A stretch of 64,000 nt of DNA from Hymenobacter siberiensis (GTDB lineage: Bacteria; Bacteroidota; Bacteroidia; Cytophagales; Hymenobacteraceae), in NCBI RefSeq assembly GCF_018967845.1, contig NZ_JAHLZZ010000001.1:62001-126000 (forward strand), written 5' to 3'. This document shows positions 27,101 through 34,508 of this stretch, piece by piece. Numbering within the stretch: the stretch's first letter is position 1; each line of letters opens with the position of its first letter. The notes beneath the pieces are model-generated. The model had not been told where the DNA came from. It ran no database searches and saw only the letters and a list, made by a program, of their open reading frames with translations. Made by a program: the position numbers and the translations under genes.

Positions 27101-27505
27101 ATGCAAGATTTTGGCCTGGAAATAATACCCCGCCCCGACTTGCCCGCCGTGGTGGCCCGCTGGCAGCGCGAAATAACCGAATCCGAGCTCCAGCACGGCT
27201 ACCTCGGTATTCTCGCCGCCGGCGATGCCCTCGGCTGCTGGCGCTGGCTACTTGACCTGCGCCGCCGCGAAGAGCTGGCCAGCCCCGCCCTCACCAGCTG
27301 GATTAACACCGAGCTCTTCCCTCAGCTCCTGAACCGCTATCCCGCGCCCGTTCGCATAGCCTTCCTCATTTCACCCCTGCGTGCCGCCATCGAGCAAACG
27401 GCCAGCTCCGCCGCCGCCCTCAGCTCCGCCTCGCACCCCGGGCAGGGCTACCAAACGGCCCTGTTTACCGAAGAAGCCGCCGCCTACCGTTGGCTTGCCC
27501 AATGA
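27101..27505 (+). CDS. Small cytosolic protein, possibly STAS/SpoIIAA-like
   Basis: The 134-residue product from the ATG at 27101 has no signal peptide or membrane segment. The pattern of an ITESEL helix, GYLGILAAGDALGCWRWLLDLRRREEL and a C-terminal AAYRWLAQ resembles SpoIIAA/STAS-like proteins of Bacteroidota (a strand, a buried aspartate and an amphipathic helix). This is resemblance only. It is divergent from the MFS gene and upstream of the sigma factor, with a 297-bp gap. Confidence 0.5.
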   Translation: MQDFGLEIIPRPDLPAVVARWQREITESELQHGYLGILAAGDALGCWRWLLDLRRREELASPALTSWINTELFPQLLNRYPAPVRIAFLISPLRAAIEQTASSAAALSSASHPGQGYQTALFTEEAAAYRWLAQ

Positions 27506-27660
27506 ACTGCTTCACAGGCAGCCCGAATTATCTTACCTGCTTCGGAAACTTTTTTCAGAAAAACGCCTGGGTAATTTCCCTGAAAAACGGCTTAGATGAA
27601 GTTTTGAGGAAGGTTGCGCCAGATTCTCAAAAAGATTGCGGCATTTTTCCACCAAAGGGT

Positions 27661-27693
27661 ATTGCGTAAGTGGATTCTATTTCTCTACATTTG
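27661..27693 (+). promoter_or_regulatory. Candidate promoter of the ECF sigma gene
   Basis: ATTG (27661-27664), 21 bases, then TACATTTG (27686-27693), an exact TAnnTTTG box. It predicts a leader of roughly 100 bases before the ATG at 27803. Confidence 0.6.
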
Positions 27694-27802
27694 GTCTGAT
27701 TCTAGCTGGGTAAAACCTACCACCGCCCGTCGCTCCCAGTTTTTTCTCGGTAACTGCATACTATGGCATAAAGCTCTACGTTCTCCTATTCCGTAGCCCT
27801 TT

Positions 27803-28441
27803 ATGGACCTCATGCAACCGAGCGACTCCGCGCTCATCTCGCTCTACCTGGCCGGCCAGGAATCCGCTTTCGCTATCCTCCTCGAGCGGCATCGCAGTCG
27901 TGTGTTCACGACCATCCTCCTCATCGTGCGCGACGAGGACATGGCCGAGGACCTATTGCAGGACACGTTTATCAAGGCCATCCACACCATGAAAAGTGGC
28001 CGCTACAACGAGGAGGGCAAGTTTGCGCCCTGGATTTGCCGCATCGCACACAACCTGGCCATCGACTCGTTCCGGCGTGGCAAGCGCGTGCCCCACATCA
28101 GCCTCACCGATAACGAACGGTTAAACAATACACTCACCATTGCCGACGACGGCCCGGACGATATTCTCGCCCGCGAAGAAACCCACAGCCGCCTCCGGGC
28201 GTTAATCCAGGAGCTGCCCGCTGCCCAGAAGGAGGTGTTGCTCATGCGCCATTACGGCGATATGAGCTTCCAGGAGATTGCCAACGCCACCGGCGTGAGC
28301 ATCAACACGGCGCTGGGCCGGATGCGCTACGCGCTGATAAACCTGCGGAAAAAGATGACCGCAAATTCCCTGCATCACTATGATTCAAACCTTACCCCAT
28401 TCGACACTACTTCAGTATGTGTACAACGAATTGCCGGTTGA
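27803..28441 (+). CDS. ECF-type RNA polymerase sigma factor
   Basis: The 212-residue sigma-70 family protein has region 2 with AEDLLQDTFIKAIHTM and APWICRIAHNLAIDSFRRGKR (core binding and -10 recognition), a short linker, and region 4 with LPAAQKEVLLMRHYGDMSF and EIANATGVSINTALGRMRYA (helix-turn-helix). Housekeeping-like ECF factors of this length are widespread in Bacteroidota. The last 62 bases overlap the start of a small gene in another frame that resembles an anti-sigma N-terminus, suggesting coupled translation and control. Confidence 0.9.
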   Translation: MDLMQPSDSALISLYLAGQESAFAILLERHRSRVFTTILLIVRDEDMAEDLLQDTFIKAIHTMKSGRYNEEGKFAPWICRIAHNLAIDSFRRGKRVPHISLTDNERLNNTLTIADDGPDDILAREETHSRLRALIQELPAAQKEVLLMRHYGDMSFQEIANATGVSINTALGRMRYALINLRKKMTANSLHHYDSNLTPFDTTSVCVQRIAG

Positions 28442-28610
28442 AAGGCAGCGCGAGGTAGAGGAGGCATTGCAGCACGACCCGGACTTGGCCGCGAGCTGCG
28501 CCGACCTCCTTTTGGCCCAGCGGGCGCTCGACGGTGTACGTCGCGAACCCCGGCCCGAAACCTCCGAGGCCATTTTGCGCTACTCGCGCACTTTCTTGAG
28601 CAGGTCCTGA
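28380..28610 (+). CDS. Small anti-sigma-like protein overlapping the sigma gene
   Basis: The 76-residue product starts at an ATG 62 bases inside the 3' end of the sigma factor gene, in a different frame. Its sequence (LLQYVYNELPVERQREVEEAL then DLAASCADLLLAQRALDG) resembles the N-terminal sigma-binding part of anti-sigma factors. It has no transmembrane segment, and no HxxxCxxC zinc motif is seen. It is probably a soluble partner or regulator of the sigma factor; the functional claim rests on position and resemblance. Confidence 0.6.
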   Translation: MIQTLPHSTLLQYVYNELPVERQREVEEALQHDPDLAASCADLLLAQRALDGVRREPRPETSEAILRYSRTFLSRS

Positions 28611-28675
28611 GCCCCTTCAACTTCTTGTGGCGGCCGCTGCATATTCCGCGCTGGCGGAGTTAGGCACTTTACGTC

Positions 28676-28761
28676 TGTCATGCTGAACGCAGTGAAGCAC
28701 CTTATCGCGTAGGAACGGCTTGTTCTGGCGTGATAAGATGCTTCACTGCATCAGCATCACA
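28676..28761. repeat. Intergenic inverted repeat, GTCATGCTGAACGCAGTGAAGCA class
   Basis: Arms 28676-28706 and 28732-28761 pair with few mismatches. It lies between the anti-sigma-like gene and nth (same strand). A TACTTTTG box follows at 28789-28796. Confidence 0.85.
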
Positions 28762-28788
28762 GCCGAGAGCAAGTAATTGCAACCACCC

Positions 28789-28796
28789 TACTTTTG
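28789..28796 (+). promoter_or_regulatory. TAnnTTTG box before nth
   Basis: TACTTTTG fits the Bacteroidota -7 consensus, 24 bases before the nth ATG. No good TTG element was found at the right distance upstream. Confidence 0.4.
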
Positions 28797-28820
28797 TGGC
28801 CTCCCCTACTCTCCCACCGC

Positions 28821-29498
28821 ATGACTCGCGCCAATCGGTTTCGCTTCTTTCTCGACTACTTCACCACCAATTTTCCGGAGCCCAAAACTGAGCTGGCCTA
28901 CGGCAATCCCTACGAGTTAATTGTGGCCGTGGTGCTGAGTGCCCAATGCACCGACAAGCGCGTGAACCTGGTAATGCCCGCGCTGCTGGCCGAATATCCC
29001 ACCGCCGCGCACCTCGGCGCGGCCACCGCCGATGATATTTTCCCTTTCATCCGCAGCGTTTCCTACCCGAACAACAAGGCCAAGCACCTGGCCGGCCTGG
29101 GCCGCATGCTCACCGAAGATTTCGGCGGCGAAGTACCGAGCATAATCGAGGAGCTTCAACGCCTGCCCGGCGTGGGCCGCAAAACGGCCAACGTGGTGGT
29201 TTCCGTCATCTACAACCAGCCGGCAATGGCCGTTGACACCCACGTTTTCCGGGTGTCGCACCGCCTAGGCCTCGTGCCCAAAACGGCCACCACGCCCCTG
29301 GCCGTGGAGAAGGCGCTGGTGCGCTACATCCCCAAGGAGCTCATTGCCAAAGCCCACCACTGGCTGATTCTGCACGGCCGCTACATCTGCGTAGCCCGCT
29401 CGCCGAAATGCGAAATATGTCCGCTTTCGGCCAGCTGCGCATATTTCGAGAAAACCTTCGTCAAGCCCCTGGCCAAGCAGCCAAAGGCTTCGGCGTAA
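28821..29498 (+). CDS. nth: Endonuclease III
   Basis: The 225-residue product starts at the ATG at 28821. It has the HhH-GPD fold signature LPGVGRKTANVV with the catalytic Lys, and AVDTHVFRVSHRLG with the catalytic Asp. The [4Fe-4S] ligands are spaced C-x6-C-x2-C-x5-C in the C-terminal CVARSPKCEICPLSASC. Nth removes oxidised pyrimidines and nicks abasic sites in base excision repair. Length is normal. It follows a repeat-filled spacer and is followed by the MITE-like element. Confidence 0.95.
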   Translation: MTRANRFRFFLDYFTTNFPEPKTELAYGNPYELIVAVVLSAQCTDKRVNLVMPALLAEYPTAAHLGAATADDIFPFIRSVSYPNNKAKHLAGLGRMLTEDFGGEVPSIIEELQRLPGVGRKTANVVVSVIYNQPAMAVDTHVFRVSHRLGLVPKTATTPLAVEKALVRYIPKELIAKAHHWLILHGRYICVARSPKCEICPLSASCAYFEKTFVKPLAKQPKASA

Positions 29499-29561
29499 CG
29501 CCAACCTTACGGCGCTACAGCAAGCGCCAAATGGTTTTTGGCACAAGCGGGTACAAGTGTG

Positions 29562-29710
29562 GAAGCTGTTTAGAAAGTCCCCGAATGGTCATGCAGCGCG
29601 CAGCGAAGCATCTTGCTCGCATCGTCAGGCCCGTTCAACGAGGCGAGCAAGATGCTTCGCTGCGCGCTGCATGACCGTTTGAGCACCTTTTGTGACTTTC
29701 TAAACAACTC
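29562..29710. mobile_element. 149-bp MITE-like element with IS5-type ends and a hairpin core
   Basis: The left end GAAGCTGTTTAGAAAGTC is identical over 18 bases to the terminal repeat of the IS at 2424-3338. The right end is the complement of GAGTTGTTTAGAAAGTC. The interior is a 34-bp perfect inverted repeat (GGTCATGCAGCGCGCAGC... with its complement) of the same class as the intercistronic repeats elsewhere. There is no coding capacity. It is probably mobilised in trans by the IS5-type transposase. Confidence 0.8.
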
Positions 29711-29769
29711 CGTTGCATTACGCGGCACAAACCAACGTTGGTTTAACTCAATGCTGTCGGGACATTACT

Positions 29770-30975
29770 TTATCGCACTGCCACCTGCTCCATTATTTGC
29801 TGTATCTGGGCGGCCATGCGCTGGCGGTCAAACGCCTGCCGGGCGAGCGCACGGCCATTGGCACCAGCCTGCGCCAGGGTTTCCGGCTGGTACAGCAGCG
29901 TTTGGAGCTGCGCGGCCAGCGCCGGGGCATCACCGGCCGGCACGTACCAGCCGCAGGCATGCTGCTCCACCAGCGCTTTGGTCCAACCCGCGTTGGTTAC
30001 CACTACCGGCGTGCCCACAGCCAATGAGTCGTACAGCTTCGCCGGCGAATTGGAATCCAGCACCGGCAAACCCAGGAACGAAACCACCGAAACATCGGCC
30101 AGCGCAAACCAACGGAACACCTCGTGGCGTGCCTGCCCCCGCACCAGCCTGATGCGCCCCGGCCACCGCACCGCCGCCGCCGCAAGCAGCGCCTCGAAAA
30201 ACCCGTGGCCCAGAAACAGCCAGACCACTTCCGCATCGGCCGCCACCATCGTTTCGGCCGCCGCTACCAGCGTTGGAATATCATTGGCCCGCCCAAATGT
30301 GCCCGCGTATAGCACCATGCGCTTACCGGCCAGGCCCTGTTCCTGCCGCAGCAGCTGCACGGCGGCGGGCGTAGCGCGGTCTGCCAGTTCCAGGTCGGTA
30401 CCATTGAGCACGGTGGTGACTTTGGCGGCCGGAATACCCAAATCGGTTACGTAGCGCGCCATATCGGGCGAGAGCGGCAGGATGTGCCGAGCACTTTTAT
30501 ACAGCCGCTTTTCCAGCTGATAAAGCTGCTGCCGGGCCACTGGCGTGGGCACCGCCCCCATCGCAATAGGAAAGGCGGGCCACAAATCCTGCACCTCGAA
30601 CACCCACGGCACCCGCCGCCAGCGCGCCACCTGCGCCGCCGCCCAGGCAGCAGTCAGCGGCGTGCTGATACCCCAAATCACGTCCGGCTTATCAATCCGT
30701 AGCCCCTCGCGCACGGCCCACGCCGCATAGTGCCCAAAGGCCAGCGCCCGCCGGGCCGGGCCCATTTTATTATCATACCGCACTTCAGCTTCACGAATCT
30801 CCACCCCTTCGGGCACCCAGGGAAATTCCTGCGTCAGCCGCTGCCCTTTCCATGCGGGGGTGGTCAGCAGCGTTACCCGGTGCATTTTGGCAATGTGGGC
30901 CAGCAGCGCATAGTGCCGGCTGGTAGCCGGGCAGTCGGGGTTGGTGTGGTACTGACTGAAAACGGCGATATGCAT
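29770..30975 (-). CDS. GT4 family glycosyltransferase (WbuB-like)
   Basis: The 401-residue product has an N-terminal GT-B domain beginning MHIAVFSQYHTNPDCPATSRHY (written here in part: MHIAVFSQYHTNPDC), as in WbuB-like transferases. VPWVFEVQDLWP and VTTVLNGTDLE follow in the middle. The C-terminal nucleotide-sugar domain has RMVLYAGTFGRANDIPTL and DSNSPAKLYDSLAVGTPVV, including the conserved glutamate/aspartate region. It probably acts in surface polysaccharide or O-antigen synthesis at the inner membrane. Donor and acceptor are unknown. It shares the strand with gldB, and a 98-bp inverted repeat reaches to within 2 bases of its start codon. Confidence 0.83.
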   Translation of the reverse strand: MHIAVFSQYHTNPDCPATSRHYALLAHIAKMHRVTLLTTPAWKGQRLTQEFPWVPEGVEIREAEVRYDNKMGPARRALAFGHYAAWAVREGLRIDKPDVIWGISTPLTAAWAAAQVARWRRVPWVFEVQDLWPAFPIAMGAVPTPVARQQLYQLEKRLYKSARHILPLSPDMARYVTDLGIPAAKVTTVLNGTDLELADRATPAAVQLLRQEQGLAGKRMVLYAGTFGRANDIPTLVAAAETMVAADAEVVWLFLGHGFFEALLAAAAVRWPGRIRLVRGQARHEVFRWFALADVSVVSFLGLPVLDSNSPAKLYDSLAVGTPVVVTNAGWTKALVEQHACGWYVPAGDAPALAAQLQTLLYQPETLAQAGANGRALARQAFDRQRMAAQIQQIMEQVAVR

Positions 30976-30977
30976 AG

Positions 30978-31075
30978 GCGGTGAGATGGTGAAATGGTGA
31001 GGTGGTGAGTTTGATGTTTTATCTGGGCGTTCAGCGCTTCAAACTCACCACCTCACCATTTCACAACCTCACCGC
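30978..31075. repeat. Inverted repeat spanning gldB stop to glycosyltransferase start
   Basis: Arms 30978-31012 and 31041-31075 pair at 33 of 35 positions (GGTGAGATGGTGAAATGGTG class). The right arm contains the gldB stop codon (31069-31071). The left arm ends 2 bases before the glycosyltransferase ATG. Confidence 0.92.
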
Positions 31076-32091
31076 TTGGGCCGGTAGTGCGAGTCGTTGA
31101 GGATACGCTGGGCATTCTTCTCGGACATTAGGCGGCCCAGCGTCACGTCGGGATGCTCGGCTACGTACTTTCTGATAATTTGCAGGCCCACCCACTGGCC
31201 CACGCGGCCGGGACAGGTTTTGTCGATTTCGGGCACGTTGGGCCGCTCACCCACGTATTTCTGGAGCAGGAACGGCGTGGTGGTGTACAGCAGATTCTTT
31301 TCCAGAAAATGAGCCCACACCCGGCCTTCGTTCGCATCGAGGCCCAGCATCTCGCGCCGGGTATAGCCCATCAGCACCGAGTCGGGGGTGCAGGGCAGCA
31401 CCAGACTGGCAAAGTAGAGCGACTTGCCGGCGTGCACCATCGCATCAAGCATGCTATTGGCGGTTAGCTCGTGCTTGTTGTACTTGCTGGCCACATCCTG
31501 GGCCAGCACCGGCATAAGACCGGCCGGCGTGTAGCGGCGCAGCATGTACTGCGGCAGGTCGGGTCGCTTGCTGGCCTTGGGGCCGATAAACCAGTCCAGG
31601 CTCATCACCAGCAGGCTGTCATTCACGTAGATATCCTTCGCCAGAAAGCCGCTGACGTACGTCACCGTGGGCGGCACCCGGAAATCGGGAAAGTAATAAT
31701 GCACCCGCCGGAACATCTCGCCCAGGTCGTGGCGCAAGGCGGCGCTATCGGGGAAGGCGGCGGCCGTTTCGCGGCCCACCTGCTGCAAGGCCGGGTTGGT
31801 AGCAAGCTGTACCAGAGTGCCTTCCAGCTCTTTTTCCGTGGCCGGCTGCCGCTGCAAGTAGTAGCGCGCAAAGGCCGGGTTGGCATCCATAAACTGCTGC
31901 GCCTGCGCGGGCGTCTTCAGCTGGAAAAAAGCCGGCTCCAGCCGTTGTATCTGCACAGATACGGCCGCCGCATCCTCGGCCGCATCGGGACGGCAGCCTT
32001 CGGCCGGACCGCTTTTGCAACCGCCAAGGCTGAGGCCGGCTCCTAAAAATATGGGCAGCCAGCGCCGCCAGGCAAAATTATTCGTATTCAC
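31069..32091 (-). CDS. gldB: Gliding motility lipoprotein GldB
   Basis: The 340-residue product has a GTG start at 32091, a signal peptide and lipobox (LSLGGC) marking a lipoprotein. The body matches GldB: RLEPAFFQLKTP, DFRVPPTVTYVSGF, DSLLVMSLDWFIGP, PQYMLRRY and GRVGQWVGLQIIRKYV. GldB is required for gliding and type IX secretion in Flavobacterium and acts in the cell envelope. Two cargo-type proteins with type IX sorting domains and gldD in this window fit a working system. It is divergent from the outer-membrane barrel gene. Confidence 0.9.
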   Translation of the reverse strand: MNTNNFAWRRWLPIFLGAGLSLGGCKSGPAEGCRPDAAEDAAAVSVQIQRLEPAFFQLKTPAQAQQFMDANPAFARYYLQRQPATEKELEGTLVQLATNPALQQVGRETAAAFPDSAALRHDLGEMFRRVHYYFPDFRVPPTVTYVSGFLAKDIYVNDSLLVMSLDWFIGPKASKRPDLPQYMLRRYTPAGLMPVLAQDVASKYNKHELTANSMLDAMVHAGKSLYFASLVLPCTPDSVLMGYTRREMLGLDANEGRVWAHFLEKNLLYTTTPFLLQKYVGERPNVPEIDKTCPGRVGQWVGLQIIRKYVAEHPDVTLGRLMSEKNAQRILNDSHYRPKR

Positions 32092-32170
32092 GCACGTTAC
32101 TTTGAGGTAAAATTAGCCAAAACCTGTTGGCTGCCGGCTGTTGCCAGCAGCAATGGAACGATAAACCCCT

Positions 32171-32878
32171 ATGAAAAAACTACTGCTCGCGCTTTTCACC
32201 CTCGCCGCTACCATTGGCAGCGCCTCGGCCCAGGTCGAAATTGGCCTGAAAATTTCGCCCTCCATCACCAGCCTGCGGGCCGATTCACCCACCAGCACGG
32301 CAGTTGGCAACAACTTCACCAGCGATGGCAGCAAGCTTAGCTTCGGAGGCGGGTTAGTGGTTGATTATTTCTTCGGTGAAAACTATGCCTTTAGTACAGG
32401 CTTACTACTAACCGGTAAAGGCGGCACCATTGCATATAACGAAACCAAAAACTCTACTGGGGGTGGAAATGGGCTGAATTTCACGAACTCACTGAAAATA
32501 AGCACGCAATACCTCGAGCTTCCCCTTAGTGTGAAGTTGTTCACTAATGAAATAGCCCCTGCCACCCGGCTCTATTTCCAAGTCGGCGGCTCACTGAATG
32601 TTCCCATTGGCACCCGCATCAATGGCGAAAAATTCTACATTGACCCAAGCAACAATACCAGTGTCAAGGCCGGCGATTACGTCAAGTTTTTCGATGCTGA
32701 CGCTTTGGCGGGTGCTGGTGCAGAATATCAATTGGGCAAAAGCACCAAACTTTTCGCCGGCCTTAGCTACCACCGTGGTTTGGTCGACATCGACAATTAT
32801 TTCGAAAGCACGCGGAAATTCAAAGACGTTACCATTAAAAACAGTGGCTTCGCGTTAGACTTGGGCATCAAGTTCTAA
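32171..32878 (+). CDS. Outer-membrane beta-barrel protein (porin-like family)
   Basis: The 235-residue product has a signal peptide (MKKLLLALFTLAATIGSASAQ) followed by alternating amphipathic strands (VEIGLKISPSITSL, FGGGLVVDYFFGENYAFSTG, LELPLSVKLFTNE). It ends in SGFALDLGIKF, a typical barrel C-terminus with a final Phe. This is the short outer-membrane barrel family common in Bacteroidota (about eight strands); its role is unknown. Its composition is less GC-rich than the flanks. Its terminator has been split by the IS4-type element downstream. Confidence 0.8.
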   Translation: MKKLLLALFTLAATIGSASAQVEIGLKISPSITSLRADSPTSTAVGNNFTSDGSKLSFGGGLVVDYFFGENYAFSTGLLLTGKGGTIAYNETKNSTGGGNGLNFTNSLKISTQYLELPLSVKLFTNEIAPATRLYFQVGGSLNVPIGTRINGEKFYIDPSNNTSVKAGDYVKFFDADALAGAGAEYQLGKSTKLFAGLSYHRGLVDIDNYFESTRKFKDVTIKNSGFALDLGIKF

Positions 32879-32896
32879 GTATTCGCAACCGCCAGC

Positions 32897-32918
32897 AAAA
32901 AGCCCCAGCTTCTAACGA
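32897..32918 (+). terminator. Left half of a terminator split by an IS
   Basis: AAAAAGCCCCAGCTTCTAACGA here and its complementary half at 34453-34476 rebuild one hairpin (GCCCCAGCTTC-TAAC-GAAGCTGGGGC with flanking A5/T5). It served the convergent barrel and rng genes before the insertion. Confidence 0.85.
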
Positions 32919-34452
32919 GGCCTTGTCCTTACCCACATCTCAGGGCTGGTCGAGTTGAGTGGCGAGCCGGACGCCTTCGACGAGTAGGCGCAAGCTCATC
33001 AGGCCGCGCCAGAGGGTTTGCCAGCCGGGCGGTCCATCGCCTTTGCGGCCCAGGTGGCCGCAAAGGGCATCATACACGTCGCGCACGGTCTGCACCGGTC
33101 GGTGGCTGCGCAGGGCGAGCACCCGCAAAAAAGTCGCCTCCAGCCCCGCGGCCGTCGCCGGCAAGTCGGGTTGGAGGCGGCTTTTTTCGCGCATATCCAC
33201 CAAAGCCAGGGCCACGACGCTGAGCAGGGCCACGGCGGCAAACAGCCGCTCGGCGGTTTGGAGTTGGAGTTTTTCGGCCCCCAAGCCCGTTTTCAGGGCT
33301 TTGTGAAAGTCCTCGATGAGCCAGCGGCTCACGTACTGGCGGGCGCATGCCTGGGCCTGGGCGAAGTCCGTGACGGGCTGGTCGCAGAGCAGCAGCCATT
33401 CCAGGCCCGGCGTGGCCGAATCAGCTTCGGCGGCTTCCCAGACCCGCACCACGGCGCAGGGAATCGGGTCCCCTTTGCCCGTGGCGGCCCCCGGCCCCTG
33501 GGGCGCGCGCAGGGCCAGCGGGGGGCTGAAACTCACTTGCAGCGCGACCGCGCGCGCGCGCCGCCTGTCCCGGCCGGCCGCGCAAGGCCAGGGGAAACTG
33601 GCCCGCCGACGGCTGGGCCCGTGCCAGGGCGAAGAGCCGTCTGGCGGGTGCTTCCCCGGGGCCGGCCACCAGGGCCCGGTCCTGGGCGGCGCGCACCACG
33701 AAGCCCAGGCCCTGGGCCTGGCACTGCTGCAAGTGCTCGTAGATGTCGGCCCCGCGGTCGGCCACCACCACCCAGCGCGTGCCCGCCGGCGGGCGGCCCA
33801 CCTGGCGCAGGCTCCGGGACCAGAGGGCCGACTCCCGCACGCGGCCCTGGCGCAGGCGCGAGCCGCCGGGGGGATGGTCTTTTTCGGCTGCCGGCACGGG
33901 CTGCCGGACGTGATACTGCTGGTCCAGGAGGCCCAGCAGCGGCGACGCGGGCCGTTTGGCGGCCGGGTGAATGCAGCAGCACGCCCTGGCTCGTGGCCTT
34001 GCCCGGCCCGACCGGCCCCAGGCCGGGGCGGCGCGCGGCGGTTTCGGGCCAGCTCAGCTCGGTCGTATCTTCCACCAGCAGGTAGGTTCCCGGCACCTGC
34101 AACGCCTGGCGAACCACGGCCTGGTGCAGCCCCTAGAGTGCCTCGGGCGTGGCCGTTACACTCCCCAGCAAGCGGTACGCCGCTTTGCTGGCCCCGGCCT
34201 GTCCGGCGCTCAGCTGCGGAATGCTCGCCCCGGGCTGCCGCGCCCAGCCGGCGGCCAGCGTCACGACCCGCCGGCTGCGCCGCACGTCGCCCAATACCGT
34301 GCCCCCAAAATGCGTCTGGGCCCACCACTGCGGGTCGCAGAAATGCGTCGAAATACTCATCCCGCAAGCTACTACCCACCCCCCACAAGGCCCCACAAAA
34401 AAACGCCGGCCTACTGGCCGGCGCTTTTTGGAAGATGTGGGTAAGGACAAGC
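32919..34452 (-). mobile_element. IS4-type element inserted in a terminator loop, decayed
   Basis: The element is about 1534 bp, with terminal inverted repeats of about 20 bp (CTTGTCCTTACCCACATCT and its complement, one indel near the tip). It is flanked by 10-bp direct repeats CTTCTAACGA at 32909-32918 and 34453-34462. The target is the loop and inner stem of a bidirectional terminator. The transposase inside is broken. Confidence 0.85.
32940..34360 (-). pseudogene. IS4-family transposase, broken by one stop and two frameshifts
   Basis: The start is at 34360 (MSISTHFCDPQWW). Recognisable parts lie in sequence but in different frames: LLVEDTTELSW, PLLGLLDQQYHVRQP, VVVADRGADIYEHL (IS4-type DDE aspartate block) and YVSRWLIEDFHKALKTG (Y-(2)-R-(3)-E-(6)-K signature with the catalytic Glu). 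Breaks are a TAG at 34133-34135, a shift near 33965 and a shift near 33560. The element is therefore probably immobile unless helped in trans. Errors in this very GC-rich stretch cannot be excluded. Confidence 0.75.
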
Positions 34453-34476
34453 CTTCTAACGAAGCTGGGGCTTTTT
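34453..34476 (-). terminator. Right half of the split terminator
   Basis: CTTCTAACGAAGCTGGGGCTTTTT includes the direct repeat and the right stem arm. It still holds a short stem for transcripts leaving rng leftward, but the full 11-bp stem needs the left half at 32897. Confidence 0.75.
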
Positions 34477-34508
34477 ATTGATTCGTATTGTGGCCGAAAC
34501 AACCTTCG

